From NCBI GenBank assembly GCA_021773135.1, contig JAJFKP010000037.1, forward strand, positions 1-64,000: a stretch of 64,000 nucleotides of DNA. The letters are read 5' to 3'. The notes under the pieces are model-generated. The model was given only the letters and a program-made list of their open reading frames with translations. It was not told the DNA's origin and did no database searches. This stretch comes from Woeseiaceae bacterium (lineage in GTDB: Bacteria; Pseudomonadota; Gammaproteobacteria; Steroidobacterales; Woeseiaceae). Position numbers and translations under genes: made by a program. Positions 9,802 to 19,411 of the stretch are shown one piece after another (the first letter of the stretch is position 1; every line of letters starts with the position of its first letter).

Positions 9802-9839
9802 CTGCATGCTGCGCATTTTGCGCGCGGGGGTATCTGCGT

Positions 9840-12368
9840 ATGTTACGTAGACTGTTCGCAATGACCTTACTGTGGCCGCTGGCGGTGCTTGCTGCCCAGG
9901 ACGAACCGGCGACCTATGCCGGCAGGTCGGTTGCGGCCGTCATCGATGAGCTGCGTGCCGCAGGACAACCCTTCGCCTACAGCACGAGTATTGTATCCAG
10001 CGACCTCGTCATCACTGTAGAACCTGTCGCAACCGACCCGGTTGAGCTGCTCCGCGAGATTCTCGCTCCGCATGAGCTGACGCTGCACTACGAGGCAGGT
10101 GTGCACCTGGTCGTGCGCATGCAAAGAAGCGAAAACGTACCGGGTCGAATTCTGCTTCTCATACGTAACGGCGATAATGATGCGGCTATCGAGAATGCCA
10201 GACTGACCGTTGTACCCGCGCTGTCCATCACCGATGAGTTATCGGCCGGTGTTTATCAGTTCTTCAAAGTGATGCCCGGACGCTACCAGTTCATTGTCGA
10301 GGCCGAAGGTTTTCAGACAACGGAACGCATCCTGGATCTGGGCCCCGGAGAGTCAGAGGTCGTTAACCTGCTTCTCGACGCGGAGAAACCGGCAATTGAA
10401 ACCATTACCATTTCGGCCAGCCGCTATGAGATTTCGCGTGATATTGCTTCGTCCAGATTTCTGCTCGACCAGCGGTCCATTCAGAACATGCCGGACATGG
10501 GGGAAGATCCGCTGAGGATTTCGCACCGATTGCCCGGTGCCGCGGCGAGTGGCGCTTCGGCACGCACGCATTTTCGCGGCGGCGACGACGGTGAAATCGG
10601 GGTCATGTTGAACGGGCAGTGGTTATTCGATCCGTTTCATATCCGCGACTATCAAAGCGTCTTCAGTGCGATCGATGCACGGGCAATTTCAGGCGTCGAG
10701 GTCTACACCGGTGGATTTCCGGCGCAGTATGGAGATCGCATGAGCGGCCTGGTGCTGATGGAATCGATGCAAGCCGTCCAGGATCGACATACAGAGATTG
10801 GGCTCAGTGTTTACAACACGTCGTTCCTCACCTCGGGGACGGAGCCGGGCAGACGCTGGCTGTTCTCGGCACGTCGCGGCAATCTCGATCTGGTCATCGA
10901 CCCGAAGTTCGGAGAGCCCTCCTACTACGACGTATTTGGTGAAGTGGAGTTTGATATTTCGTCGCAGGCGTCGCTGTCTCTCAATGCGCTCTACGCGAAC
11001 GATCGCGTCAGGTTGGTCCTTGAGTCAGATCCCAGCGAATTTGAGCAGATCGTTAGCAAAACCAGGAATGCACAGTTCTGGGTGCAGCTGCAGAATCAAT
11101 GGTCTGATTCATTGTCGAGCAGCACCGTGCTTTCAATACTTGCCTTTGAGAATCTGCGCAGCGGATTTACTGATGACATTGAAAAAATCGTTTCCTCGGT
11201 CCGCGACGATCGCCAGATCGACCAGGTCACTCTGCGACAGGACTGGGTCTGGCAGCCAAATGATTATCACTTGTTGCGATGGGGCGTCGAGGGTGGGTTC
11301 AGCGATGCCGTTTATGAATATGCGGGCACCGCCGAGTTCTTTGAGCTGCAGTCGTGGTACCCCAGCGGACCCGACGTCATCAATCGCTCGCTGTCGGCGG
11401 CGCCACGCGGTGGCAATTTCGCGCTATACGTTTCGGACCGCTGGCGCCTGACGCCGCGGACCATCCTCGAGTGGGGGCTGCGCTGGGACGACCAGACTTA
11501 TACCAATCTCTCATCGGACGCTCAGGTTAGTCCCCGTTTCAATATCCTGTACGCGCTGACTCCGCAAACGGAGTTGCGCCTTACCTGGGGCCGCTACCAG
11601 CAATCGCAGCCCATCCAGCAGTTACAGATTGAAGATGGCGTGGATGAATACTGGCCAGCGCAGCGGTCAGATCACGTCATTGCCGGCGTCAGGCGCCTGT
11701 TTCGTGACCGATATGCGCTGCGCATGGAGGTCTTTTTCAAAGATATGAGCCGGATTACGCCCCGATTCGAGAATCTTTATAACCCGTTGGGCTTGATACC
11801 CGAACTGCAGCCGGATCGCGTGCGCCTGGACCCGGACAGCGCGCAATCCGCGGGCGTAGAACTATCGGTCGACCACTCTGGTGACAGATGGAATTGGTGG
11901 GCTTCCTACACATTGTCGAAAGTGACGGATCGCATCGACGGTATCGATTACCCGCGCAGCTGGGATCAGCGCCATGCGTTTCAGGGCGGAGTAACATGGT
12001 CGAGCCAAAACTGGTCAGCAGCGGTCGCTGCCAGCGTACATTCCGGCTGGCCGACGACCGACCTCGAACTTGCTGTCAGCGGCATTGACGGCAATGGAGA
12101 GGATATCTATGTCGTCACCCCGGGCACCCGAAACGCGCTGAGACATCCGACGTTTGCCAGTCTTGATCTGCGCCTGAGCCGCACTTTTGACCTGCGTCGT
12201 GGCTCGCTGATGGCGTTTGCAGAGATCTCCAATGCCCTTGATCGGCGCAACCCCTGCTGCATCGATTGGGATGCGCAAAGCGATTTAAACGACAACGTCA
12301 TACTCGAGCGCGGTCAGGATTTCTGGCTGCCGTTGCTGCCGGCAATCGGTGTGCTCTGGGAGTTCTGA
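9840..12368 (+). CDS. TonB-dependent receptor with N-terminal STN signalling domain
   Basis: An 842-residue outer-membrane receptor. Seen: signal peptide (about 1-19), STN secretin/TonB short domain (about 25-100), a carboxypeptidase-regulatory-like Ig domain (about 105-185), a plug (about 195-310 with the HFRGGDDGEIGVMLNG and GGFPAQYGDRMSG motifs) and a beta-barrel ending in a C-terminal Phe. The STN domain and the sigma/FecR genes immediately upstream imply that it regulates its own expression when it binds its ligand. There is no siderophore gene here, and the Ig domain is typical of receptors for carbohydrates or larger organics, so the ligand is open. Confidence 0.92.
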   Translation: MLRRLFAMTLLWPLAVLAAQDEPATYAGRSVAAVIDELRAAGQPFAYSTSIVSSDLVITVEPVATDPVELLREILAPHELTLHYEAGVHLVVRMQRSENVPGRILLLIRNGDNDAAIENARLTVVPALSITDELSAGVYQFFKVMPGRYQFIVEAEGFQTTERILDLGPGESEVVNLLLDAEKPAIETITISASRYEISRDIASSRFLLDQRSIQNMPDMGEDPLRISHRLPGAAASGASARTHFRGGDDGEIGVMLNGQWLFDPFHIRDYQSVFSAIDARAISGVEVYTGGFPAQYGDRMSGLVLMESMQAVQDRHTEIGLSVYNTSFLTSGTEPGRRWLFSARRGNLDLVIDPKFGEPSYYDVFGEVEFDISSQASLSLNALYANDRVRLVLESDPSEFEQIVSKTRNAQFWVQLQNQWSDSLSSSTVLSILAFENLRSGFTDDIEKIVSSVRDDRQIDQVTLRQDWVWQPNDYHLLRWGVEGGFSDAVYEYAGTAEFFELQSWYPSGPDVINRSLSAAPRGGNFALYVSDRWRLTPRTILEWGLRWDDQTYTNLSSDAQVSPRFNILYALTPQTELRLTWGRYQQSQPIQQLQIEDGVDEYWPAQRSDHVIAGVRRLFRDRYALRMEVFFKDMSRITPRFENLYNPLGLIPELQPDRVRLDPDSAQSAGVELSVDHSGDRWNWWASYTLSKVTDRIDGIDYPRSWDQRHAFQGGVTWSSQNWSAAVAASVHSGWPTTDLELAVSGIDGNGEDIYVVTPGTRNALRHPTFASLDLRLSRTFDLRRGSLMAFAEISNALDRRNPCCIDWDAQSDLNDNVILERGQDFWLPLLPAIGVLWEF

Positions 12369-12370
12369 AT

Positions 12371-12928
12371 TCATAGCAGGAATGCAGGAATCCGCCAGGC
12401 ATCAACGGCGCGGCGGTAAACCCGAATATGTTCTGCAGCAGCTCGGTTACCGAGCATCTCGAAATCCTTGCCGTTTTCCCGGGTGATATCTCTGATTACA
12501 TCGACCGGCGTTTTCGAGGCGCTGTTTAACAAGGCATTCGCTAATTTTTGGTCACTGCAAATCAGGCTGGCCGCCCGACTGAGTATCGATCGTTGGATCG
12601 GGTTACGGCGTTGCTTTGTGGCCTGCCGGCAACTCATTGCGAACGGGATTGACCGGGTCAGCGTTAACAGCAGGCCCGCCTGCGCGCTCTTCTCATTGTG
12701 CGCATGCACAACATCAACCTGCGGCATCAGGCAAAGTGCGACAACCGGGGAGCTGGTAACCGGCCCGATCGTCACGCGGTCATAGACTGCAACCCGTTTC
12801 GCCAGCGAATGGTTACGTACGATCACGTGCTGTGTTACGCCTTGTCGCTCCAGCGCTTCTATCAAAGCGACGAAGTGCTCTCCGGTACCGTTAAACGACC
12901 TGGCTAGGTTGATGTGCCCGACTTTCAC
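12371..12928 (-). CDS. Very short glycosyltransferase-4-like protein
   Basis: 185 residues, GTG start. The N-terminus (MKVGHINLARSFNGTGEHF) and the VDVVHAHNEKSAQAG segment match the acceptor-binding Rossmann domain of GT4 glycosyltransferases, but the second, nucleotide-sugar-binding domain expected by 350-400 residues is absent. The tail has a GNRAAAEHIRVYRRA motif that looks like a C-terminal element of such enzymes. It is either a compact single-domain family or a remnant with an internal deletion; no frameshift scar is seen. Its stop lies two bases from the receptor gene's stop, in convergent orientation. Confidence 0.6.
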   Translation of the reverse strand: MKVGHINLARSFNGTGEHFVALIEALERQGVTQHVIVRNHSLAKRVAVYDRVTIGPVTSSPVVALCLMPQVDVVHAHNEKSAQAGLLLTLTRSIPFAMSCRQATKQRRNPIQRSILSRAASLICSDQKLANALLNSASKTPVDVIRDITRENGKDFEMLGNRAAAEHIRVYRRAVDAWRIPAFLL

Positions 12929-13002
12929 GCGAATCCCGCCTGCTGACTCTACCTGTCAGGTTAGACGCCCCGGTGATCAGTTTTCGGTCGGTCGGGCAGG
13001 CC

Positions 13003-14769
13003 TCAGAGCTGGCTGACAATTACCTCGCCGCCGACGATTGTCATCAGGGCCTGTCCCTCAAGAAGTCTGTGCGGCTCTGCTTGTCCCACGTTGAATACGT
13101 CAATCGAAAGAACCGTTATGTCCGCCAGCTTGCCGACGCCCAGTGTTCCCGTCAGATCCTGACGTTGTGATGATTCTGCCGGCCAGCTGGTCCAGGCACG
13201 CACCGCTTCCTCGATAGATACCGCTTCGTCAATGTACCAACCGCCCGCCGGCTGACCGCTTCTGTCGCTGCGCGTCACGGCACAATGCAGGCCATAGAAA
13301 ATATCAAAATCAGTACCGCTCAGGTCGGAGTTGAAGATCAGCTTAGCGCCATTGCGTCGCAGTGTGCGCCACGCATAGCCGCCTTTGATTCGCTCCGGCC
13401 CGACACGTTCTTCCGCCCACGGACTGTCCTCGACGGCGTGACACGGTTCCATTGATGCCACGAGATTCAGTTCGCCAAAACGGGCAAAATCGTCGGGATG
13501 TACTATCTGCGCGTGCTCCACGCGGTGCAGCAAGGACCTGGAATCGGGATTCGTTGCCGCAACCCGCTCATAGAAGTCCAACACCTCGCGATTACCGGCA
13601 TCGCCTATCGCGTGTACACCAACCTGGAAGCCGGCGTCGATGGCCGCGGTAACAACGTCTTCAGGAAAGCCGTAGTCACTGCCCGACACACCGCTGTGAC
13701 CGGGCATGTCAGAGTAATCTTCGATCATCTTCGCGCCGCGTGAGCCGAGCGATGCGTCAAAATAGGCTTTGACGCCGCGTACCTGGAACTTCTCGGCGGG
13801 GTCCCGCGTTGGACCGCGTTCGATCCAGGTATTCATAAGGTCAAGATTCTCCGGGCGTGCCGCGAGCATGGCTTCGACCCTCACCGGTAGCTTGTCTTCC
13901 TCTGCGAGGGCGGCATAGGCCGGAAAGTAGTCTGCATACACACCGGCATGGTGACCGCTCACGTAACCCGCTGCCGCGATCTCCATGAGGCCGGCCATGA
14001 CGATCCGTTTTTTCTGTTCCAGCGTTGCCGGCGGCATCGCCTCGGTAATCAGCGTCTGCGCCCGATTCAGAAAGACACCTGTCGGCTGTCCGCTGTCATC
14101 CGTCACGATGTCACCGCCGGATGGTGCTTCGAAATCACTGCTGATACCGGCAATATCCAGGACGTTCTGGTTCACCAGCGTGCCGAAGCCACGCCGACCT
14201 TTCAGGACCACAGGATGATCGGGCGAGATGGCGTCAATGGCATTCCTCGTCGGTAGCGCATCGGCCCAGGCACCTTCATCCCAACCGGCACCATAAACCC
14301 ATTCACCTGCAGGAGTGTCCGCTATCCGCGCAGCGACCCGACTGGCCATCTCTGCCATTGTCGTAACGCCGTTCAGGTCTATTCGTTCGGCGATCTCACC
14401 GAGCTCAGTGTAGTGACCATGACTTTCGACGAAGCCGGGCACGGCGGTGGCGCCGTTGAGATCAATGACTGCAGTGTTGTCACCGGAATAGGCGGCGATT
14501 TCGGCGTCCGATCCCACCGCCAGTATCAAGCCGTCCTTAATTGCGATTGCTGCCGCATCGGGCATCCAGTTGCCGTCTGCAAACGGCGCGTCAGGCGCAG
14601 GGACGCCCTCCGTATCCGGGTCCTGCCAGCGCAGGGAGTAGACGCGACCGTTGGTGAGAATCAGATCCGCAACCGGGCCGTCGACTGTTGCCACCGGTTT
14701 TTCACAGGCGGCGAGCAAGGTCACTATGACAAGTAATGCGCCACAGGCAGGCATTGATCGATGCTTCAT
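13003..14769 (-). CDS. Lipoprotein amidohydrolase (YtcJ-like, Amidohydro_3)
   Basis: 588 residues starting at an ATG preceded by AGGAG. The signal peptide ends in a lipobox (LLAAC at about residues 18-22), so it is a lipid-anchored envelope enzyme. The metal-site motif ESHGHY, the conserved GxGWDEG segment, VGVHAIGDAGN and HRVEHAQIV are those of the Amidohydro_3/YtcJ group of metal-dependent hydrolases. The substrate is unknown; relatives hydrolyse N-formyl or amide compounds. Transcribed divergently from the sulfatase, with a 131-base shared upstream region. Confidence 0.9.
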   Translation of the reverse strand: MKHRSMPACGALLVIVTLLAACEKPVATVDGPVADLILTNGRVYSLRWQDPDTEGVPAPDAPFADGNWMPDAAAIAIKDGLILAVGSDAEIAAYSGDNTAVIDLNGATAVPGFVESHGHYTELGEIAERIDLNGVTTMAEMASRVAARIADTPAGEWVYGAGWDEGAWADALPTRNAIDAISPDHPVVLKGRRGFGTLVNQNVLDIAGISSDFEAPSGGDIVTDDSGQPTGVFLNRAQTLITEAMPPATLEQKKRIVMAGLMEIAAAGYVSGHHAGVYADYFPAYAALAEEDKLPVRVEAMLAARPENLDLMNTWIERGPTRDPAEKFQVRGVKAYFDASLGSRGAKMIEDYSDMPGHSGVSGSDYGFPEDVVTAAIDAGFQVGVHAIGDAGNREVLDFYERVAATNPDSRSLLHRVEHAQIVHPDDFARFGELNLVASMEPCHAVEDSPWAEERVGPERIKGGYAWRTLRRNGAKLIFNSDLSGTDFDIFYGLHCAVTRSDRSGQPAGGWYIDEAVSIEEAVRAWTSWPAESSQRQDLTGTLGVGKLADITVLSIDVFNVGQAEPHRLLEGQALMTIVGGEVIVSQL

Positions 14770-14900
14770 TTATTCTCCTGGAATACTGGGCTGGTCTGAG
14801 TGCTGAGCCAGCATCATACGGCAAGTGCAGGGTCCCCTAAACCGGTTTCCGGGCAACAACAAGGGCGTTAACGGCGGAAATTTGGCTTACACTAGCGGCT

Positions 14901-16556
14901 ATGAAAATGGCGCGACAAATCGTAATTTGCGCAGTGGTGCTGGTCTGCGCCGCCTGTGGCTCACCCCGCGAAGACGTGCGACCGAATATCGTCCTCATCC
15001 TGGCTGACGACCTCGGCTATTCGGATATCGGTCCATTCGGCAGCGAGATCCGGACGCCGACGCTGGATAGCCTTGCAGCGACCGGTTTTACGTTTACGAA
15101 TTTTCACACCGCGCCCACCTGCGGACCGACGCGGGCGATGCTGATGTCAGGCATCGACCCGCATCCGGTGGGCATGGCAGCCAACGCGGCAGCCATTCGG
15201 CGGGTAGAAGCATTACAGGGTCGTCGCGGCTACGACAGTCGCTTAAATGACGATGCAGTAACCGTGGCGACGCTGCTCAGCGATGCGGGATATCAGACTT
15301 ACATGACCGGCAAATGGGACCTTGGCAACGTTGCCGGTTTTCTTCCTGTCGATCGTGGTTTTGCAAAATCTTTTATTCTTGCCGATGGTGGAGGGAGTCA
15401 TTTCTCCAATGCCTTTGGCATTCTCGCCAGCGATCCGAATCCCAGATATTTTGAAAATGCAGCGGCGATTGAAACGTTGCCGGATGATTTCTACTCGACG
15501 CGCACCTACACCGAACGTGCAGTCGAATTTATTGAGGGCGGCGACGCCGAAAAACCGTTCTTCGCTTACGTCGCCTATACCGCGCCGCACTGGCCGCTGC
15601 ATGTGCCCGATGATTGGATCGGCAAATACAAAGGGTCATACGATGCCGGCTGGCATGCTCTGAAGACTTCACGGCTGCGAAAGCAGGAGCAGCTGGGCCT
15701 GTTTGCTAACCCGCCGGACAGTCAACCGCTGCCCGGCGTGGCTGACTGGCAATCGCTATCCGCTGAAGACCGCGCAAAAAATGCCAGGATCATGGAGATC
15801 TATGCGGCGATGATCGAATACATGGACTGGCAGATTGGCCAGCTTCTGCAGAGCGTCGCAGAAACGTCCGGCGATCGTCCGACGCTGATTATTTTCATGT
15901 CCGATAACGGACCGGAAGGCAACGCGATTGGGCGCATTGGCACGAACAGCGTTTGGGTCGACGCCACCTTCAACAACGACATAGGCAATATGGGCAGGCA
16001 CGACTCGTACCTGTGGACCGGACCCGGTTGGGCGCAGGCGAGCGCCGCGCCTTTCCATCTGTATAAATCGTTTGTTACGGAAGGCGGGATTCGCGCGCCC
16101 GCCATCATGCGCTATTCCGAGTCAACCGCGAGCGGTGAGCGATCCGACGCGTTCCTTGTAGCAACCGACATTCCGGCGACCATTCTGGATGCCGCCGGCG
16201 TCAGCCATCCCGGGAATCGCTATGCTGAGCGTGAGGTTTTGCCGCTGGAAGGCAGGTCTGCGTTGCCAATTCTCACGCGTCAGGCGGATGTTGTGCATCA
16301 GGATGAACCACTTGGCTGGGAGCTTTATGGCAATCGAGCTTTGGTGACAAACCAGTGGAAAGCGGTCCTCCTGTGGCCCCCAAGGGGGGACGGCGAGTGG
16401 CATTTGTATGATCTGGACGCTGACCCATTCGAGCAAAATAATCTTGCAGGCGAGCACCCTGAAGTGCTGGAAAAGCTGGTCGCGGAATGGCATATGTATG
16501 CCGACGACAAAGGTATTTACCTGTTTGAATCCGATAATGGCTACGGCCGGTACTAG
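14901..16556 (+). CDS. Lipoprotein sulfatase (arylsulfatase type) with H-to-D active-site change
   Basis: 551 residues. Lipoprotein signal with VCAAC, then the alkaline-phosphatase-like sulfatase fold: NIVLILADDLGYSD with the metal Asp pair, the formylglycine site CGPTR with Cys74, APHWPLH, SDNGPEG and the late Lys/EGGIR motif. Sulfatases need the Cys converted to formylglycine; no maturase gene is in this window. In Pseudomonas arylsulfatase and relatives the motif GKWHLG carries a catalytic His; here it reads GKWDLG, with Asp140. This could alter activity or point to a different ester. Substrate unknown. Confidence 0.9.
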   Translation: MKMARQIVICAVVLVCAACGSPREDVRPNIVLILADDLGYSDIGPFGSEIRTPTLDSLAATGFTFTNFHTAPTCGPTRAMLMSGIDPHPVGMAANAAAIRRVEALQGRRGYDSRLNDDAVTVATLLSDAGYQTYMTGKWDLGNVAGFLPVDRGFAKSFILADGGGSHFSNAFGILASDPNPRYFENAAAIETLPDDFYSTRTYTERAVEFIEGGDAEKPFFAYVAYTAPHWPLHVPDDWIGKYKGSYDAGWHALKTSRLRKQEQLGLFANPPDSQPLPGVADWQSLSAEDRAKNARIMEIYAAMIEYMDWQIGQLLQSVAETSGDRPTLIIFMSDNGPEGNAIGRIGTNSVWVDATFNNDIGNMGRHDSYLWTGPGWAQASAAPFHLYKSFVTEGGIRAPAIMRYSESTASGERSDAFLVATDIPATILDAAGVSHPGNRYAEREVLPLEGRSALPILTRQADVVHQDEPLGWELYGNRALVTNQWKAVLLWPPRGDGEWHLYDLDADPFEQNNLAGEHPEVLEKLVAEWHMYADDKGIYLFESDNGYGRY

Positions 16557-16618
16557 AAATTGACATCCCGTCAGATTGTGTTTGACTGGATAAAACGATA
16601 TTCACCAGCGAAATTAAT

Positions 16619-17848
16619 ATGTTCAGGAATCTAAGCGGCCATACCAACGATCCGATCGAAGCGCTTTTTGTTCGCTTGGCTGAAGACACCGATGCAAACA
16701 AAATCGATCTGGGAATCGGCGTGTTTCGCGATGCAACAGGCAAGGTGCCCGTGATGCGTGCTGTGCGAGAAGCGGAGCACCGGTTGTTTGAGCAAGACCT
16801 GCCCAAGTCCTACATGTCACCGTTAGGAAATGCTGAATACTGCGCTGACATAGAGGCACTTGCGCTCGGCGCAGACCACCGGGTGATCAAAGACGGTCGC
16901 ATTGTGTCAGCACAGACACCGGGAGCCGGAAGCGCACTGCGGGCCGGTGCCGAGCTTGTGCAGACACTGTCGCCGCAGTCGGTGGTGTGGGTTTCCGATC
17001 CCGTCTGGGGTCACCAGCTGGAATTCTTTGAGAAAGCGGGGCTCACCCTGCGCACCTATCGCTACTATGACCAATTGAATTCGGTCCTGGATTTTGCAGG
17101 CATGGTCGAAGACCTGCAGTCGATGCAGGCCGATGACTTGTTGCTTTTACACGGGTGTTGCCACAACCCGACCGGTCAGGATCTGGATCTCGCGCAGTGG
17201 CGCACAATTGCCGACCTCGTCGTTGCGAGACAGGCCATTCCTTTTGTGGACATTGCATACCAGGGATTTGGTGCGGGAATCGAGGAGGACGTGCAGGGCC
17301 TGCGGCTTTTCGCAGACACGGTTCCACAAATGCTCCTGACGGTGTCTTCTTCCAAGTCATTCGGCATTTACCGGGAGCGTGCAGGGCTGCTGTCGGTCAT
17401 CGTGCCCGAAGACGCAAGGGACATTGGCAGCGTTCGTCGAAGTCTGCGTGACACGGTCAGGCAGCTTTATTTCATGGCGCCCAACCACGGCGCGGCAATC
17501 GTGCATGAAATTTTATCAAGCCCGGATCTTGAGACGCTGTGGCGTCAGGAGCTGGGTGAGATTCGCGAGCATGTCGACAACATGCGTACCGCGCTGCGGA
17601 CGACCATCGAGCGGCTCAATCCCGGCTTCGATGCGGCCTTTCTGGAGCAACAAAACGGCATGTTTTCGTGCCTGCCGATAAGCGCGGATGAGCAACTGTT
17701 GCTGGAACGGGAGTTTCACATCTATATGCTGCCCCACGCACGAGTCAACGTTGCAGCAATGAATGCCGCGCAATCTGCGACGCTCGGCGAGGCGTTCGCC
17801 TATGTTCGCGCACAGCGGGCAGCGGAGCCTCATCAGGCATCTGCGTAA
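16619..17848 (+). CDS. Aromatic/aspartate aminotransferase (class I, AspC/TyrB type)
   Basis: 409 residues, PLP-dependent, cytosolic. Recognisable features: DLGIGVFRDATG near the N-terminus, the HGCCHNPTGQDL motif, and the PLP-lysine region SSSKSFGIYRERAG, the layout of AspC/TyrB enzymes (SxSKNFGLYNER in E. coli TyrB). It transfers amino groups between aspartate or aromatic amino acids and 2-oxoglutarate. Residue changes in the core (for example HGCCHNPTG and SSSKSFG) leave the exact substrate open. The rhomboid gene follows after 29 bases. Confidence 0.88.
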   Translation: MFRNLSGHTNDPIEALFVRLAEDTDANKIDLGIGVFRDATGKVPVMRAVREAEHRLFEQDLPKSYMSPLGNAEYCADIEALALGADHRVIKDGRIVSAQTPGAGSALRAGAELVQTLSPQSVVWVSDPVWGHQLEFFEKAGLTLRTYRYYDQLNSVLDFAGMVEDLQSMQADDLLLLHGCCHNPTGQDLDLAQWRTIADLVVARQAIPFVDIAYQGFGAGIEEDVQGLRLFADTVPQMLLTVSSSKSFGIYRERAGLLSVIVPEDARDIGSVRRSLRDTVRQLYFMAPNHGAAIVHEILSSPDLETLWRQELGEIREHVDNMRTALRTTIERLNPGFDAAFLEQQNGMFSCLPISADEQLLLEREFHIYMLPHARVNVAAMNAAQSATLGEAFAYVRAQRAAEPHQASA

Positions 17849-17877
17849 CCCGGCTCGCTGTCACGGCGAGATACCCA

Positions 17878-18639
17878 ATGTTTCCGATTCGAGATGACAA
17901 TCCCCAGTTTCTGACCCCCTACGCCACTTACAGCATCGTCATTCTCAATGTCGCAGCCTGGGTGTTCCTGCAGGGTCTTGGAAGAGAGCCCGGCCTGTCC
18001 GGCTCGGTCTGTGCATTTGGCCTGATTCCCGGTGATTTATTGCAACTGTCCTCGACCAGTCCGGGCCTCTGCATTAGCGGCGATTCTTCCTGGTATACGA
18101 CCGTCACATCGATGTTCATGCATGGCAGCTGGATGCACATCCTGGGCAATATGTGGTTCCTGTGGATTTTTGGCAACAACGTTGAAGACGCCATGGGCCC
18201 GTTCCGCTTTGTCGCGTTTTACCTGCTGTGCGGGCTGGCCGCTGCCGCCGCGCAGGTCGCGGCCGATCCTTCCTCACCGATTCCGATGGTCGGCGCATCC
18301 GGAGCCATCGGCGGCGTGATGGGCGCCTACATATTCCTGTATCCGCACGTTCGCGTGCACATGCTGCTGGTACTCGTGATTTACGTGACCACAGTCGCGG
18401 TGCCGGCGTGGCTGATGCTGGGCTACTGGTTTCTGGTGCAAACGCTGGGCGGCCTTGTATCGCAGGGTTCCAGCGGTGGCGGCGTGGCTTTCTGGGCGCA
18501 CGTTGGCGGCTTTGTTGCCGGCATCGCATTCATCTACGTGTTTCGGGATCGACAGTTGCTTGACCGACATCCCTATCACGGCTGGTCGCAGTCGAAAATT
18601 TCGGACACGAACTGGCAGCGTGTGCGGCGGAGACGCTGA
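17878..18639 (+). CDS. Rhomboid-family intramembrane serine protease
   Basis: 253 residues, about six membrane helices. The catalytic dyad is visible: Ser141 in GASGAI and His208 in AHVGGF, and the helix-2 motif HGSWMHILGNMWFLW is classic. Rhomboids cleave membrane protein segments within the lipid bilayer. The modA gene begins two bases after its stop, so translation is coupled to the molybdate transporter; a functional link is not known. Confidence 0.93.
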   Translation: MFPIRDDNPQFLTPYATYSIVILNVAAWVFLQGLGREPGLSGSVCAFGLIPGDLLQLSSTSPGLCISGDSSWYTTVTSMFMHGSWMHILGNMWFLWIFGNNVEDAMGPFRFVAFYLLCGLAAAAAQVAADPSSPIPMVGASGAIGGVMGAYIFLYPHVRVHMLLVLVIYVTTVAVPAWLMLGYWFLVQTLGGLVSQGSSGGGVAFWAHVGGFVAGIAFIYVFRDRQLLDRHPYHGWSQSKISDTNWQRVRRRR

Positions 18640-18640
18640 G

Positions 18641-19411
18641 GTGCAGAGAAAGCTGTGGCGAACTACGCTGTTGATTCTTGTGCTGCCGCGAAGTGGCCAG
18701 GCGGAGGAGGCATTGGTCGCTGTCGCGACGAATTTTGCCGGCGTTGCGCAGCGCATCGAGACCGAGTTTGAAGCGACCTCTGCACATCGCGTTACATTGG
18801 TCACTGGATCTACCGGCAAACTCTTCGCGCAAATCGTTAATGGCGCCCCGTTTGATGTGCTGCTTGCGGCTGACCGGGAGCGACCGCGACTGCTTGAAGA
18901 TGCGGGCCTGGCAATTACCGGCAGCAGGTTTACATTTGCTGTCGGCCGCCTGGCGGTCGCAAGCCGGGAAGCCGCTATGATTCGGTCCAGCCTGCACGAC
19001 ACGCTCTCTCAACCTGGCAGCGGCAAGCTTGCGCTCGCCAACCCGGCGCTTGCGCCCTACGGCCTGGCCAGCAGGACCGCATTGCAGAATCTGGACTTGT
19101 GGGCACGTCTCAGGAGTTCGGTGGTCATGGGCGAAAATATTGGTCAAAGCTATGCGTTGGTGGCGACTGGCAATGCCAGCCTGGGATTCGTTGCTTTATC
19201 CCAGGTAATCAATCAGCAGCACCCGGGTAAGCTTTCTTACCTTGTCGTTCCCGGGCGTTTGCATGCTCCCATTCGCCAGGACGCAGCGCTGCTGGTGCAC
19301 GGACAGCGCAATGCGGCGGCCAAGGAATTCCTGGAATTTCTTGCCAGCGACACTGTGCTTATGCTCGTGTCTGACAGTGGTTACGACGTTGCTGCGAGGT
19401 TCCCGGACTGA
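18641..19411 (+). CDS. modA: Molybdate ABC transporter, periplasmic binding protein
   Basis: 256 residues with a signal peptide ending near GQA. I choose GTG 18641: it has GGAG eight bases upstream and gives a proper signal peptide, whereas the longer open frame from 18455 lies inside the rhomboid gene. The mature protein shows ModA landmarks: VAVATNFAG, TGSTGKLFAQI, GAPFDVLLAADRERP and NPALAPYG. It binds molybdate or tungstate for ModBC. Its stop overlaps modB as TGATG. Confidence 0.92.
   Translation: MQRKLWRTTLLILVLPRSGQAEEALVAVATNFAGVAQRIETEFEATSAHRVTLVTGSTGKLFAQIVNGAPFDVLLAADRERPRLLEDAGLAITGSRFTFAVGRLAVASREAAMIRSSLHDTLSQPGSGKLALANPALAPYGLASRTALQNLDLWARLRSSVVMGENIGQSYALVATGNASLGFVALSQVINQQHPGKLSYLVVPGRLHAPIRQDAALLVHGQRNAAAKEFLEFLASDTVLMLVSDSGYDVAARFPD

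Noticed and set aside
18455-18640. Longer modA start inside the rhomboid gene
   Set aside because: The extension is out-of-frame rhomboid sequence; GTG 18641 has a good ribosome site and opens a signal peptide.
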